Shown in pieces: positions 1-5,823 of a stretch of DNA of 9,311 nucleotides. The notes under the pieces are model-generated. The model was not told the origin of the DNA. It made no database searches and saw only the letters and a list, made by a program, of their open reading frames with translations. Within the stretch, counting starts at the first letter, position 1. Every line of letters begins with the position of its first letter. The translations under genes and the position numbers were made by a program. Where the stretch lies: positions 1-9,311 of the forward strand of contig JBBRLA010000323.1 of NCBI GenBank assembly GCA_038231615.1, read 5' to 3'. This stretch comes from JBBRLA01 sp038231615 (GTDB taxonomy: Bacteria > Myxococcota_A > Polyangia > Palsa-1104 > JAEUJZ01).

Positions 1-58
1 CCCCGGGATGGACTGCGTAGTTTTACGCAGGTCCTGAGGGATTTTTCAACACCCCCCA
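1..58. mobile_element. possible insertion-sequence terminus (partial)
   Basis: A perfect 7-bp hairpin with a 4-base loop (13-30, CTGCGTA / TACGCAG) is followed by an AT-richer stretch ending in TTTTTCAACACCCCCC. Read on the minus strand this gives GGGGGGTGTTGAAAAA, which resembles the terminal inverted repeats of several transposase families. The element body would lie left of the window, so no transposase can be seen. The call is by resemblance only. Confidence 0.25.
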
Positions 59-94
59 GGCGCCGCTCCCGGCGGCCCTCCCAGGAAAGAGCCG

Positions 95-127
95 GGGCCC
101 GCCCGACCTGGCGGGTCAGGCGGGCCC
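95..127. other. strong GC hairpin
   Basis: GGGCCCGCC (95-103) pairs with GGCGGGCCC (119-127). After one C/A mismatch, GACC (105-108) pairs with GGTC (114-117), leaving loop TGGCG. That is 13 pairs with one mismatch. No T tract follows on either strand, so a classical intrinsic terminator is not supported. It sits where the antitoxin remnant on the minus strand stops resembling its family and may mark the junction. Confidence 0.5.
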
Positions 128-153
128 GCGGCATCGGCGGTGGTGGTCCCTCG

Positions 154-250
154 CCGCGCTTGGTGATGAGCTGAGGGCCCTTTTCAACCGCCTTTTCGAC
201 CCTCTCGCTGAACTTGGTCTTGGCGTCGAACTCACGCGGCCATGTACTGG
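154..250 (-). pseudogene. Phd/YefM-type antitoxin N-terminal remnant
   Basis: The minus-strand reading gives TWPREFDAKTKFSERVEKAV followed by EKGPQLITKRG. Type II antitoxins of the Phd/YefM family typically begin with an '(E/D)AKxxFSELVdxAleeGPQ(x)ItkrG' pattern: a strand, then a dimerising and DNA-binding helix, then a strand. After KRG the reading becomes GEGPPPP and low-complexity Arg/Pro, unlike the family's continuing hydrophobic strand. No in-frame ATG precedes the Trp. This is therefore seen as a truncated fragment of about 31 residues. No Doc or RelE-type toxin partner remains beside it. A chance match is possible but several conserved positions agree. Confidence 0.5.
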
Positions 251-260
251 CGTAACTTCC

Positions 261-282
261 GGGTGTCTCCAGTGAGACACCC
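261..282. other. perfect 9-bp hairpin
   Basis: GGGTGTCTC (261-269) and GAGACACCC (274-282) form a perfect stem around loop CAGT. It lies just upstream of the Phd-like remnant on the minus strand. That is where an autoregulatory operator of an antitoxin promoter would be expected, but a structural RNA hairpin or element scar is equally possible. No T run follows on either strand. Confidence 0.5.
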
Positions 283-315
283 CACTCGGCGGTCCTCCGG
301 GCAGCCACCAGGGAC

Positions 316-729
316 TTGACCTCAAGCAAGCTCTACAAGTGTGCCGTGTTCACAGAGGACTATTGGATTCGACTTCGTCAAATTGTCCGGGAAGAGATAG
401 GAGGCGCGCAGCAACGTCGGTGCGATCACCGAGGTGCTGGATGCCAACGAGACCGTGGTGCTTGGCCGCATTTCCGCATCGTCAATGCCGGCCTCAAGCT
501 GGGGGCGTCGGTCATCGCCGCCGACGGCAAATTGTCCTACATCCTGGGCCCGGCGCTGGCCGTCCGCGGCCAGCCGAGCAGCGCCGCGTTGGCCACCCGG
601 GCGGACAACGCCCGCACCGAGGCGGTCATTCGCTCCGACGAGCAATCCAAGATAAAGGGCCAGCCCGCGGATCCGCCCACCACGGTGAGCACCTCGGTGG
701 AGCTGCCGGGGAGCACCAAAAAGAAGTAG
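316..729 (+). CDS. hypothetical protein, middle segment out of frame
   Basis: Not recognised. The frame is open from a TTG (316) to TAG (727-729), 137 residues. The first 30 residues and the part from FRIVNAGLKL onward look like real protein with high GC at third positions. Residues 31-52 (GAQQRRCDHR...) are Arg/Cys-rich, typical of off-frame reading. The next frame over the same bases gives ARSNVGAITEVLDANETVVL, which joins well to both sides. One extra G near 401-406 and one missing T in the TTT at 471-473 would restore a continuous protein. The C-terminal third is Ala/Ser/Thr/Pro-rich and ends in GSTKKK. There is a weak AGGGA before the start. The start codon is uncertain. Either the gene carries two compensating indels or the sequence has two base errors. 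Confidence 0.45.
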   Translation: MTSSKLYKCAVFTEDYWIRLRQIVREEIGGAQQRRCDHRGAGCQRDRGAWPHFRIVNAGLKLGASVIAADGKLSYILGPALAVRGQPSSAALATRADNARTEAVIRSDEQSKIKGQPADPPTTVSTSVELPGSTKKK

Positions 730-876
730 CATCGCCTGGCACCCGTGCCCGTTGCCCGCATACTCATCTGGGCCATGCTTCTGGACGCAGCCGAGGAGTC
801 CCGGGCTCCACGCTGAGCCTTCGTCAGGTGAGCTCGGGCCGGCTTCTGACCCGCCTTGGCCCGCGTCTTCCATGTC

Positions 877-1419
877 TCATGGATGCAGCAGGTTCCTGAC
901 CGAGAGGCCCGAAAGGGGCTTGTCCGCCAGAAGAGACTGGCTGGCCACGATCACCTTGGGATTGAGCCATTTCAACCCGCGCCGAATTGACTCTCCGAGC
1001 GCGGAGGCGCTGGGAGGCGTCAACGCGCGGTCTTCTTCCAGCAATAGGACAACCCGGACCTTGACGCCCCGACACATTAACTTCTCCACCAGGAGACGAA
1101 GCTCGCCCTCATCCAGCTCGTCCCGATCGCACGCCCAGATCAACCCGGCCAGGCTGTCGCGGACCTTGGCCGCCACTTCGCGCACCAGGTCCCCAGTGCT
1201 GAGTCGCTCCTTGTTTTCGTGGTGGTAACCCCGAAAGTCCTTCACCTCGATGAACATGGGGTCCTCGACATGGACCCCCAGGAAATCGACGGCCTTGCTG
1301 CCCTCTAGCTTGTGGATGCCCGATAGGAAGGCCCGGTGGGCATCCCACTTCAGCACGTGCCAGTTCTCATCGAAGATGAAGCGCAGGGCGCCCTCGTCGA
1401 AGATTGTATCTCGGGGCAT
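877..1419 (-). CDS. PD-(D/E)XK nuclease-like protein, partner of the upstream ATPase
   Basis: This 180-residue protein is likely the effector nuclease of a two-gene module. The visible signature is KAVDFLG (Asp45), then about 12 residues to PMFIEVKDFRG (Glu58, Lys60). This is the D-(x)n-ExK arrangement of the PD-(D/E)XK fold, with both acids at the ends of predicted strands. An amphipathic helix follows (GDLVREVAAKVRDSL, about 76-90). A later strand (VKVRVVLLLEED, 119-130) may finish the core. Its ATG shares one base with the TGA of the ATPase gene (TGATG at 1417-1421), so translation is probably coupled and the two act together. No signal peptide or membrane segment is seen, so it should be cytoplasmic. 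The exact family is unknown; a non-nuclease member of the fold is possible. The catalytic assignment is from motif alone. Confidence 0.7.
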   Translation of the reverse strand: MPRDTIFDEGALRFIFDENWHVLKWDAHRAFLSGIHKLEGSKAVDFLGVHVEDPMFIEVKDFRGYHHENKERLSTGDLVREVAAKVRDSLAGLIWACDRDELDEGELRLLVEKLMCRGVKVRVVLLLEEDRALTPPSASALGESIRRGLKWLNPKVIVASQSLLADKPLSGLSVRNLLHP

Positions 1420-2468
1420 CAGCTCGGGCCCACCCCGGCCGCATCGAAGAGGCCGCGCTCGAAGTCGTAGTGCCGAGCAAACTCCTCGATGATAGGGTTG
1501 TTCGGCAGCTCGCTCATGGTGGACCCTGCGGCGACCTGCACCGCTTCACCGAGCTCGGCCCGGTAGAAGGTGAAGAAGCGGATGGGCACGGCCGGTTGTT
1601 TCCGATACTCGGATATCAGCGACAGTCTGTGCGCCAACAGGTAATCGTGCGTCGTGATGAAGATCTGTACCTGCGCCTGCGCCAGTTCGAGCAAAAGGTC
1701 TGCGACGCGGGTGATCAGCTCCGGGTTCAGGTTGGCCTCGGGCTCGTCCCAGAACAATACGCCGTGCTTGCTCAGCGAGCCGTTGGAGATCAGATGGGCC
1801 AGGCTGCCAATCTTGCGCAACCCTTCGGAGACCAGATGGGCCTCCATGTTCCCTTCTCTGCGGCTGATGTAGAAGCGATCACCCTCCAGCGTGACCTTTC
1901 CTCCGAGGGCGCTCTCGACATGCTTCAGCAGCGCCCCGGCAAGCTTGCCGCGAGCGCCCCGCAGCGGCAGCGCGCTCAGCGCCACGCAGGCGTCATAGTA
2001 GGTCTCGTCAAAGGAGAGTTCCCGTCCCGCGTACGCCGCGATGAAGCCGCGGTACATGGCCAGCACCTCGCGGCTCGGCAGGTAGATCGCGCTCGGGGAG
2101 GTATGAAAGTCAAGAGTGACCTCGCTCAGGCGCTCCTCGCCGGTGGTCAGGCTGAACTGGATCTTTCCCCCGTATCCGCCGATGCAGACACGGGCCGTGG
2201 TCTTCCCTGGCTTGCGGTGTGCGAGCCGGCCGATCTGATCGTCGTCAGGCTTGAAGACGTTGACCAGCTTCTCCAGCAGCTTGGCTTGAAGCCGCTCAGC
2301 GCTCAGCTCGCGGTTCTCCAGCCCTCGGACGGCGGCGTAGAGGACCTTCATGGCGTGGGTCTTGCCCGTCGCGTTGGCACCCAGGAAGACGTTCACTCCG
2401 TTGACGAAGGCGAAGTCCGCGTGTTCAAAGGCGCTAAACTGCTCCAGTCGGAGTGTCTCGATGCTCAT
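1419..2468 (-). CDS. ABC/SMC-like AAA ATPase (AAA_21/OLD-type head), defence candidate
   Basis: With the start placed at MSIETLRLEQF the protein has 349 residues. It carries a split ABC-type ATPase: Walker A GANATGKT (30-37), signature SEGLRK (214-219), Walker B VLFWDEPE (237-244) followed by ANLNP, and an H-loop TTHD (272-275). The opening strand pair (LRLEQFSAFEHADFAFVNGVNVFLG) is typical of RecF/OLD-like heads. The middle insert (about 45-205) contains AIYLPSREVLAMYRGF. It has no coiled-coil long enough for a true SMC and no TOPRIM domain. The frame is open 41 residues further upstream to a TTG, but the MSIE start fits the family N-terminus better. It is followed directly by the nuclease-like gene. 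ATPase plus small nuclease is the plan of systems such as Septu; the PD-(D/E)XK partner differs from Septu's HNH. A defence role is inferred from architecture and context. Confidence 0.85.
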   Translation of the reverse strand: MSIETLRLEQFSAFEHADFAFVNGVNVFLGANATGKTHAMKVLYAAVRGLENRELSAERLQAKLLEKLVNVFKPDDDQIGRLAHRKPGKTTARVCIGGYGGKIQFSLTTGEERLSEVTLDFHTSPSAIYLPSREVLAMYRGFIAAYAGRELSFDETYYDACVALSALPLRGARGKLAGALLKHVESALGGKVTLEGDRFYISRREGNMEAHLVSEGLRKIGSLAHLISNGSLSKHGVLFWDEPEANLNPELITRVADLLLELAQAQVQIFITTHDYLLAHRLSLISEYRKQPAVPIRFFTFYRAELGEAVQVAAGSTMSELPNNPIIEEFARHYDFERGLFDAAGVGPS

Positions 2469-2482
2469 ATTGGCGCCAATAT
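2467..2482. promoter_or_regulatory. 16-bp perfect palindrome at ATPase start (operator candidate)
   Basis: ATATTGGCGCCAATAT reads identically on both strands, and its last two bases are the AT of the ATPase ATG. On the minus strand a TTGACT (2504-2499) lies 15 bases from TATATT (2483-2478), which overlaps the palindrome. Spacing is short for a sigma-70 promoter. If real, transcription would start within a few bases of the ATG, giving a nearly leaderless message, which agrees with the lack of a ribosome binding site. A repressor bound here would block both -10 and start. The palindrome is directly seen; its role is inferred. Confidence 0.45.
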
Positions 2483-2500
2483 ATACTGAAAACAGACCAG

Positions 2501-2644
2501 TCAAACCACCTCCAACGATGGCGACAGGGAAAGTCTGCGCTGTGGTGAGGTACGTCGAGCTACGGAGATCGCCTTTGAACGGCCCAACCAACCCCCACCG
2601 AGCAGCCGCTTCAGCAGGTCGCCATAGCGGAGCATCTTGTTCAT
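2501..2644 (-). CDS. possible small protein, 47 residues
   Basis: An ATG at 2644-2642 is preceded by a strong GGAGGGG ribosome binding site about 5 bases upstream. The product begins MNKMLRYGDLLKRLLGGGWL and ends in a basic, Ser-rich tail. Near the GGTGGGGGTTGG run the neighbouring frame reads on as GPFKGDLRSS and then a hydrophobic stretch (FPVAIVGGGLTGLFSVYIGA) up to the ATPase ATG. The true product could therefore be a longer membrane-type protein with one frameshift. It lies between the divergent ATPase and TIR genes. Not recognised. The evidence is the ribosome binding site only, and it may be untranslated leader. Confidence 0.25.
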   Translation of the reverse strand: MNKMLRYGDLLKRLLGGGWLGRSKAISVARRTSPQRRLSLSPSLEVV

Positions 2645-2682
2645 CCGTGCCCCTCCGTTGAGGAGCGCGTTTTCCACCGTGC

Positions 2683-2688
2683 TATCCT
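2683..2688 (+). promoter_or_regulatory. weak -10-like box before the TIR gene
   Basis: TATCCT lies 4 bases before the ATGATG start of the TIR gene, with TTGAGG (2658-2663) 19 bases further upstream. No ribosome binding site precedes either ATG (the GGAG at 2662-2665 is too far). The gene may be leaderless or have a start further downstream. This is a weak match in a GC-rich genome. Confidence 0.2.
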
Positions 2689-2692
2689 GCTG

Positions 2693-3853
2693 ATGATGAG
2701 TCGGGCGGCGTGTATCTTCTACCATGCGCAGGACGAGGCCCATGCCCGGAAGCTGCGGACGCACCTGGCGCCGCTCCGGCGCCGGGGGACGATCGCCACC
2801 TTCGACGTGAGCCTGGTCCTCGCCGGCGAGGACGTGAAGGAGCGCATCGAGCAGGAGATCGCGCGGGCGTCGCTGCTGCTGGTGCTGGTCAGCCCGGAGT
2901 TCCTGGACTCGTGCTGGGACGGGGTCGAGGAGGCCCTGCGCGATCGCCGGTACCTGGTGCCGGTGCTGGTCCGCCCGGCGGGCTGGCGCGACACGGAACT
3001 GGGCGGGCTTGCGGCGCTGCCGAAAGACGGCCGCCCGGTGAGCCTGTGGCCCAACGCCGACCAGGCGTGGCAGGACGTGGTCGAGGGGCTGCGGGACCTG
3101 GTGGCGCAGATGCCCGCGCCGGCGGAGGCGGCCCAGCGCAGCGCCGCGCCGCTGCCGGCGGCGCCCCGGTGCTACGGACGCGATCCGGAGATCGAGTCGC
3201 TGACCGCGGCCCTGCTGGAACAGGCGCCGGCGCTCGTGCCGATCCTGGGCGGGGGCGGCCTGGGCAAGACCACCCTCGCCCTGGCCGCGCTGCACGACCG
3301 CCGGGTCGGGCAGCGCTACGCAGGCCGGCGGTACTTCGTGCGCTGCGACGGCTGTCAGAGTCGCGAGGCGGTGGTGCTGGAGGTGGCGCGCGCCATGGGC
3401 CTGGAGCTGGGCCCGCACCTGGAAGCTCGGGTGATGCGAGAGCTGGCCAGCGCGCCGGCGGCGGTGGTGCTGGACAACGCGGAGACGCCCTGGGAAACAG
3501 ACCGGGCGGGCGTGGAGGACTTCATGGGGGCACTGTCCGCGGTGCCGGGGCTGGCGCTGTTGATCACGCTGCGCGGGGCGGAGCGGCCCGCGGGCCCGGC
3601 CTGGCGGGAGGCGCTGTGGGTCGGACCGCTCTCGCCGGCGGCGGCCCGGGATGCGTTCCTGGCCGTGGCCGGCAGGCGCTACCGGGACGATCCGTGCCTG
3701 GAGCGACGGCTGGAGGCGGTGGACCGGGTGCCGCTGGCGATCGTGCTGCTGGGGCGCCTGGCCGAGGGGAGCCGCGCCTTCAGGAGCTGTGGGAGCAGTG
3801 GCAGGAGCAGCGCACCGCCATGCTGCGGTACGCCGCCGGGGCGGACCGACTGA
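2693..3853 (+). CDS. TIR + NB-ARC N-terminal part of STAND protein
   Basis: The frame as it stands gives 386 residues; the last 27 or so (after LAEG, residue 359) are off-frame. The TIR domain spans about 4-137: ACIFYHAQDEAHARKLRTHL (box 1), FDVSLVLAGEDVKERIEQEI then LLLVLVSPEFLDSCW (box 2), and YLVPVLVRPAGW with ALPKDGRPVSLW (box 3). Glu79 or Glu80 after SCWDGV is placed like the catalytic Glu of TIR NADases. A Pro/Ala linker leads to CYGRDPEIESL (160-170). NB-ARC follows: Walker A GGGGLGKTT (186-194), Walker B VVLDN (258-262), sensor LLITLRG (289-295), and VPLAI (346-350), matching the GLPLA motif. A second ATG at 2696 is equally possible as start. It diverges from the ATPase gene across 224 bases. 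Confidence 0.85.
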   Translation: MMSRAACIFYHAQDEAHARKLRTHLAPLRRRGTIATFDVSLVLAGEDVKERIEQEIARASLLLVLVSPEFLDSCWDGVEEALRDRRYLVPVLVRPAGWRDTELGGLAALPKDGRPVSLWPNADQAWQDVVEGLRDLVAQMPAPAEAAQRSAAPLPAAPRCYGRDPEIESLTAALLEQAPALVPILGGGGLGKTTLALAALHDRRVGQRYAGRRYFVRCDGCQSREAVVLEVARAMGLELGPHLEARVMRELASAPAAVVLDNAETPWETDRAGVEDFMGALSAVPGLALLITLRGAERPAGPAWREALWVGPLSPAAARDAFLAVAGRRYRDDPCLERRLEAVDRVPLAIVLLGRLAEGSRAFRSCGSSGRSSAPPCCGTPPGRTD

Positions 3854-4015
3854 CCGACATGGGGGTGTCGCTGGAACTGTCCATCACCGGCCCGCGGATG
3901 ACCTCGGAGGCGCTGCGGCTGCTGTCGTTGCTGGGGGTGCTGCCGGACGGCATCGCATGGGAGGACCAGGAGGCCGTGTTGCCCGGGGCGCGGCGGGGCG
4001 CGGGCCCTGCGGCAT

Positions 4016-5242
4016 GTGGGGCTGGCCTATGACGAGGCGGAGCGGCTGCGGGTGCTGGCCCCGGTCCGCGAGCACGTGCGGCTGCGGCACTCTCCGGAGG
4101 CGTCCGACCTGGCGAGGACGGCGGGCTACTACCTGGAGCAGGCCAACACGTTGGGGAACCAGGTTGGCGGTGAGGGCGGAGCCGACGCGGCACACCACCT
4201 GTCGGCGGACCTGGCCAATCATGAGGCCCTGATCCGGCTGGGTCTGGAGGGGACAACCGTGGAAGCGGCCATCGAGGCGGCGCGCGGCCTGGGGCAGTTC
4301 AGCCAGGTCACCGGCCTCGGACCCGTCGTGACCGAGCTACTGGTTCTCGCCAGCAGGGCGGCCAACGGATTGGGGGACGTGCTGGGCGAGGCCAACTGCA
4401 TCTGGAGGCTGGGCCACATCGCGCTGGCCCGGTCGGAACACGAGCAGGCGCGGCGGCGGTATGAAGAGGCGCTGCCGCTGTACAAGCAAGTGGGGCACGT
4501 GCTGGGCGAGGCCAACTGCATCCTGAGTCTGGGCCACATCGCGCTGGCCCGGTCGGAACACGAGCAGGCGCGGCGGCGGTATGAAGAGGCGCTGCCGCTA
4601 TACAAGCAAGTGGGGCACGTGCTGGGCGAGGCCAACTGCATCCTGAGTCTGGGCGACATCGCGCTGGACCGGTCGGAACCCGAGCAGGCGCGGCGGCGGT
4701 ATAAAGAGGCGCTGCTGCTGTACAAGCAAGTGGGGGACGTGCTGGGCGAGGCCAACTGTATCTGGGGTCTGGGCAACATCGCGCTGGACCGGTTGGAACC
4801 CGAGCAGGCGCGGCGGCGGCGGTATGAAGAGGCGCTGCCGCTGTACAAGCAAGTGGGGTCCGTGCCCGGCGAGGCCAACTACATCCAGTGTCTGGGCGAC
4901 ATCGCGCTGGACCGGTCGGAACCCGAGCAGGCGCGGCGCCAGTGGCTGGCCGCGCTCATGCTCTACGAGCGGCTCCCTGAGCCCTACTCGATCGGCTGGA
5001 CCTGGGTGCGCCTGGCGCGTCTCGTCAGCCAGGCCGAGGAGCGGCTCACCTGCGTGCAACAGGCCCGGGACGCCTGGACCCGGGTGGGCAGGGACGATCT
5101 CCTGAAAATACTGGAAGACGAGTTCGGCAAGCCGCCCCCGGAAGCAGAGGCCAGGGGCCATGCCCGCTCCAGCCGGCCCGCCACGTCCTGCCCTCTGGCG
5201 AGGGTGCGGCAGGCCGAGGACGAGCGCAAGAAGAACGGGTAA
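4016..5242 (+). CDS. TPR C-terminal part of STAND protein
   Basis: As annotated by frame alone this would be a 408-residue protein from a GTG (4016), but it is best read as the C-terminal half of the TIR gene, in the same frame as its N-terminus. Residues 1-110 finish the winged-helix and bridging helices (AYDEAERLRVLAPVREHV). From 4373 five 40-residue TPR units follow (GEAN...LG.IAL.RSE.EQARRRYEEALPLYKQVG), then a diverged helix pair (PEPYSIGWTWVRLARLVSQA) and a Pro/Lys-rich tail. TPR superhelices bind peptide or protein ligands, so this is the likely phage-sensing region. No ribosome binding site precedes GTG 4016, which argues against independent translation. Confidence 0.75.
   Translation: MGLAYDEAERLRVLAPVREHVRLRHSPEASDLARTAGYYLEQANTLGNQVGGEGGADAAHHLSADLANHEALIRLGLEGTTVEAAIEAARGLGQFSQVTGLGPVVTELLVLASRAANGLGDVLGEANCIWRLGHIALARSEHEQARRRYEEALPLYKQVGHVLGEANCILSLGHIALARSEHEQARRRYEEALPLYKQVGHVLGEANCILSLGDIALDRSEPEQARRRYKEALLLYKQVGDVLGEANCIWGLGNIALDRLEPEQARRRRYEEALPLYKQVGSVPGEANYIQCLGDIALDRSEPEQARRQWLAALMLYERLPEPYSIGWTWVRLARLVSQAEERLTCVQQARDAWTRVGRDDLLKILEDEFGKPPPEAEARGHARSSRPATSCPLARVRQAEDERKKNG
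4373..4975 (+). repeat. five tandem 120-bp TPR-coding repeats
   Basis: Units start at 4373, 4493, 4613, 4733 and 4856. Each encodes 40 residues except unit 4, which has 41 because the CGG triplet run is four instead of three copies long (RRRRY versus RRRY). Units 1 and 2 are almost identical in DNA, differing mainly at the codons for WRL versus LSL. Units 3 to 5 change H to D, H to P and A to D at fixed places. Such near-identity shows recent duplication or gene conversion. Confidence 0.95.
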
Positions 5243-5247
5243 GCAGG

Positions 5248-5285
5248 TGAGGTTAGGGCGAATAACCCACCTCTCGACCCTCGGC
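5248..5285. repeat. 38-bp dispersed direct repeat, copy 1
   Basis: Matches 7069-7106 at 36 of 38 positions in the same orientation. It begins TGAGGTTAGGGCGAAT and ends CTCGACCCTCGGC. It can fold: GAGGT pairs with ACCTC and GGG with CCC around loop CGAATAA, with TA bulged. It starts 5 bases after the TAA of the STAND gene, so it could act as a 3' RNA structure for that message; no T run follows. Confidence 0.85.
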
Positions 5286-5358
5286 TAATGGGCCTGGGCC
5301 CCAGCGAACAGGACAGCCTCTTTTATCGCCTGATGCTGCCCATCGGCACCCGGGGTAA

Positions 5359-5529
5359 CGGGCAGACCCATACCTAGGCCCGGTCGCTTCTGGACAGCAG
5401 CTTCGGGCCGCGGTAAAGGAGTCCTTTGTCGCCGGGTTCCGTGCCTGCATGCTGAGCGCCGCCAGCCTGGCGCTGTGCAGCGCCCTGGTAGCCGCCGCCC
5501 TGCTGTCGTCGCGTCGGCCCCCGCCCTGA
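5359..5529 (+). pseudogene. C-terminal tail of an MFS (DHA2-like) transporter
   Basis: The frame before TGA 5527-5529 has no start codon and is closed upstream by TAA 5356-5358. It reads ...QQLRAAVKESFVAGFRACM, then a hydrophobic helix LSAASLALCSALVAAALL, then SSRRPPP. Last helices of DHA2-family drug/proton antiporters commonly have an 'AFxxGFRxxxLxxAxLALxxALxAxxLL' pattern followed by a short basic tail. Only about 50 residues remain of a protein normally near 450-500. It ends 6 bases from the convergent small gene at 5536. The bases between 5286 and 5358 show nothing recognisable. Confidence 0.5.
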
Positions 5530-5535
5530 ATCGGT

Positions 5536-5760
5536 TCAGCGCGGCGCGGCGGTGGGGGGGACCGACTCCGGGTCGGGATCAGCGGCTGAGATGTTGTCGA
5601 CCATCCTGCCATCCTGGTCCTTGGTCTCGATGATCTTCCCGCGGTCCAATCGCGAGGCCTCGGCGGCCCGGTCCTGGGTCGCCTGACGGAACGCGTCGCC
5701 CCGCGTGCCGACCTCATGAAAAAGCGCTGATTCCGCTTCGTCGAGCTTAATGTCCTTCAT
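5536..5760 (-). CDS. small acidic hypothetical protein
   Basis: Seventy-four residues, starting MKDIKLDEAESALFHEVGTR and ending in a Pro-rich tail. The ATG is preceded by a near-ideal AAGGAGGT (5772-5765 on the minus strand) four bases upstream, the main evidence that it is real. It is hydrophilic and rich in Asp, Glu and Arg, with one probable helix (DEAESALFHEV...AFRQATQDRAAEASRL) and a disordered C-terminus. No signal peptide, membrane segment or known motif was seen. It lies 63 bases downstream of another small SD-led gene on the same strand, so the two may be co-transcribed. Function unknown. Confidence 0.65.
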   Translation of the reverse strand: MKDIKLDEAESALFHEVGTRGDAFRQATQDRAAEASRLDRGKIIETKDQDGRMVDNISAADPDPESVPPTAAPR

Positions 5761-5823
5761 AAAGACCTCCTTCGCCGTCCGTTCATGGATGGATCTCGAC
5801 GAGCTGGGCGAAATGTCGCCCGA

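Larger units (their letters stand above)
2693..5242 (+). pseudogene. whole TIR/NB-ARC/TPR STAND gene, two compensating frameshifts
   Basis: The full reading runs about 849 codons from ATG 2693 to TAA 5240-5242 if two single-base changes are corrected. At GGGG 3766-3769 one G is missing: restoring it gives LAEGEPRLQELWEQW. At GGGG 3995-3998 one G is extra: removing it gives GARRARALRHVGLAYDEAE. The segment between (3769 to about 3995) reads in the other frame as EPRLQELWEQW...GVSLELSITGPRMTSEALRLLSLLGVLPDG, the winged-helix part expected after NB-ARC. The domain order is complete: effector TIR, NTPase switch, winged helix, helical TPR sensor. Bacterial proteins of this design are NLR-like immune sensors in which ligand binding to the repeats triggers oligomerisation and NAD+ cleavage by TIR. 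Both indels lie in G runs, so sequencing error or recent mutation are the two explanations. Confidence 0.8.

Noticed and set aside
322..873. Minus-strand open frame of 183 residues
   Set aside because: The plus-strand frame shows better third-position GC and protein-like text; the minus reading is Gly/Arg-rich.
1404..2489. Plus-strand open frame of 361 residues
   Set aside because: It is antisense to the ATPase gene, whose motifs are unmistakable on the minus strand.
2501..3418. Long minus-strand open frame of 305 residues
   Set aside because: Most of it is antisense to the TIR/NB-ARC coding region and is Arg/Gln/Ala-rich; only the last 47 codons with their own ribosome site were kept as a weak candidate.
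4219..4878. Minus-strand repeated protein and CRISPR-like periodicity
   Set aside because: The 120-bp periodicity is fully explained by tandem TPR codons on the plus strand; units lack distinct spacers.
4016..5242. TPR protein as an independent gene starting at GTG 4016
   Set aside because: There is no ribosome binding site, it opens in the middle of a winged-helix region, and it is in the same frame as the TIR/NB-ARC start after paired indels.
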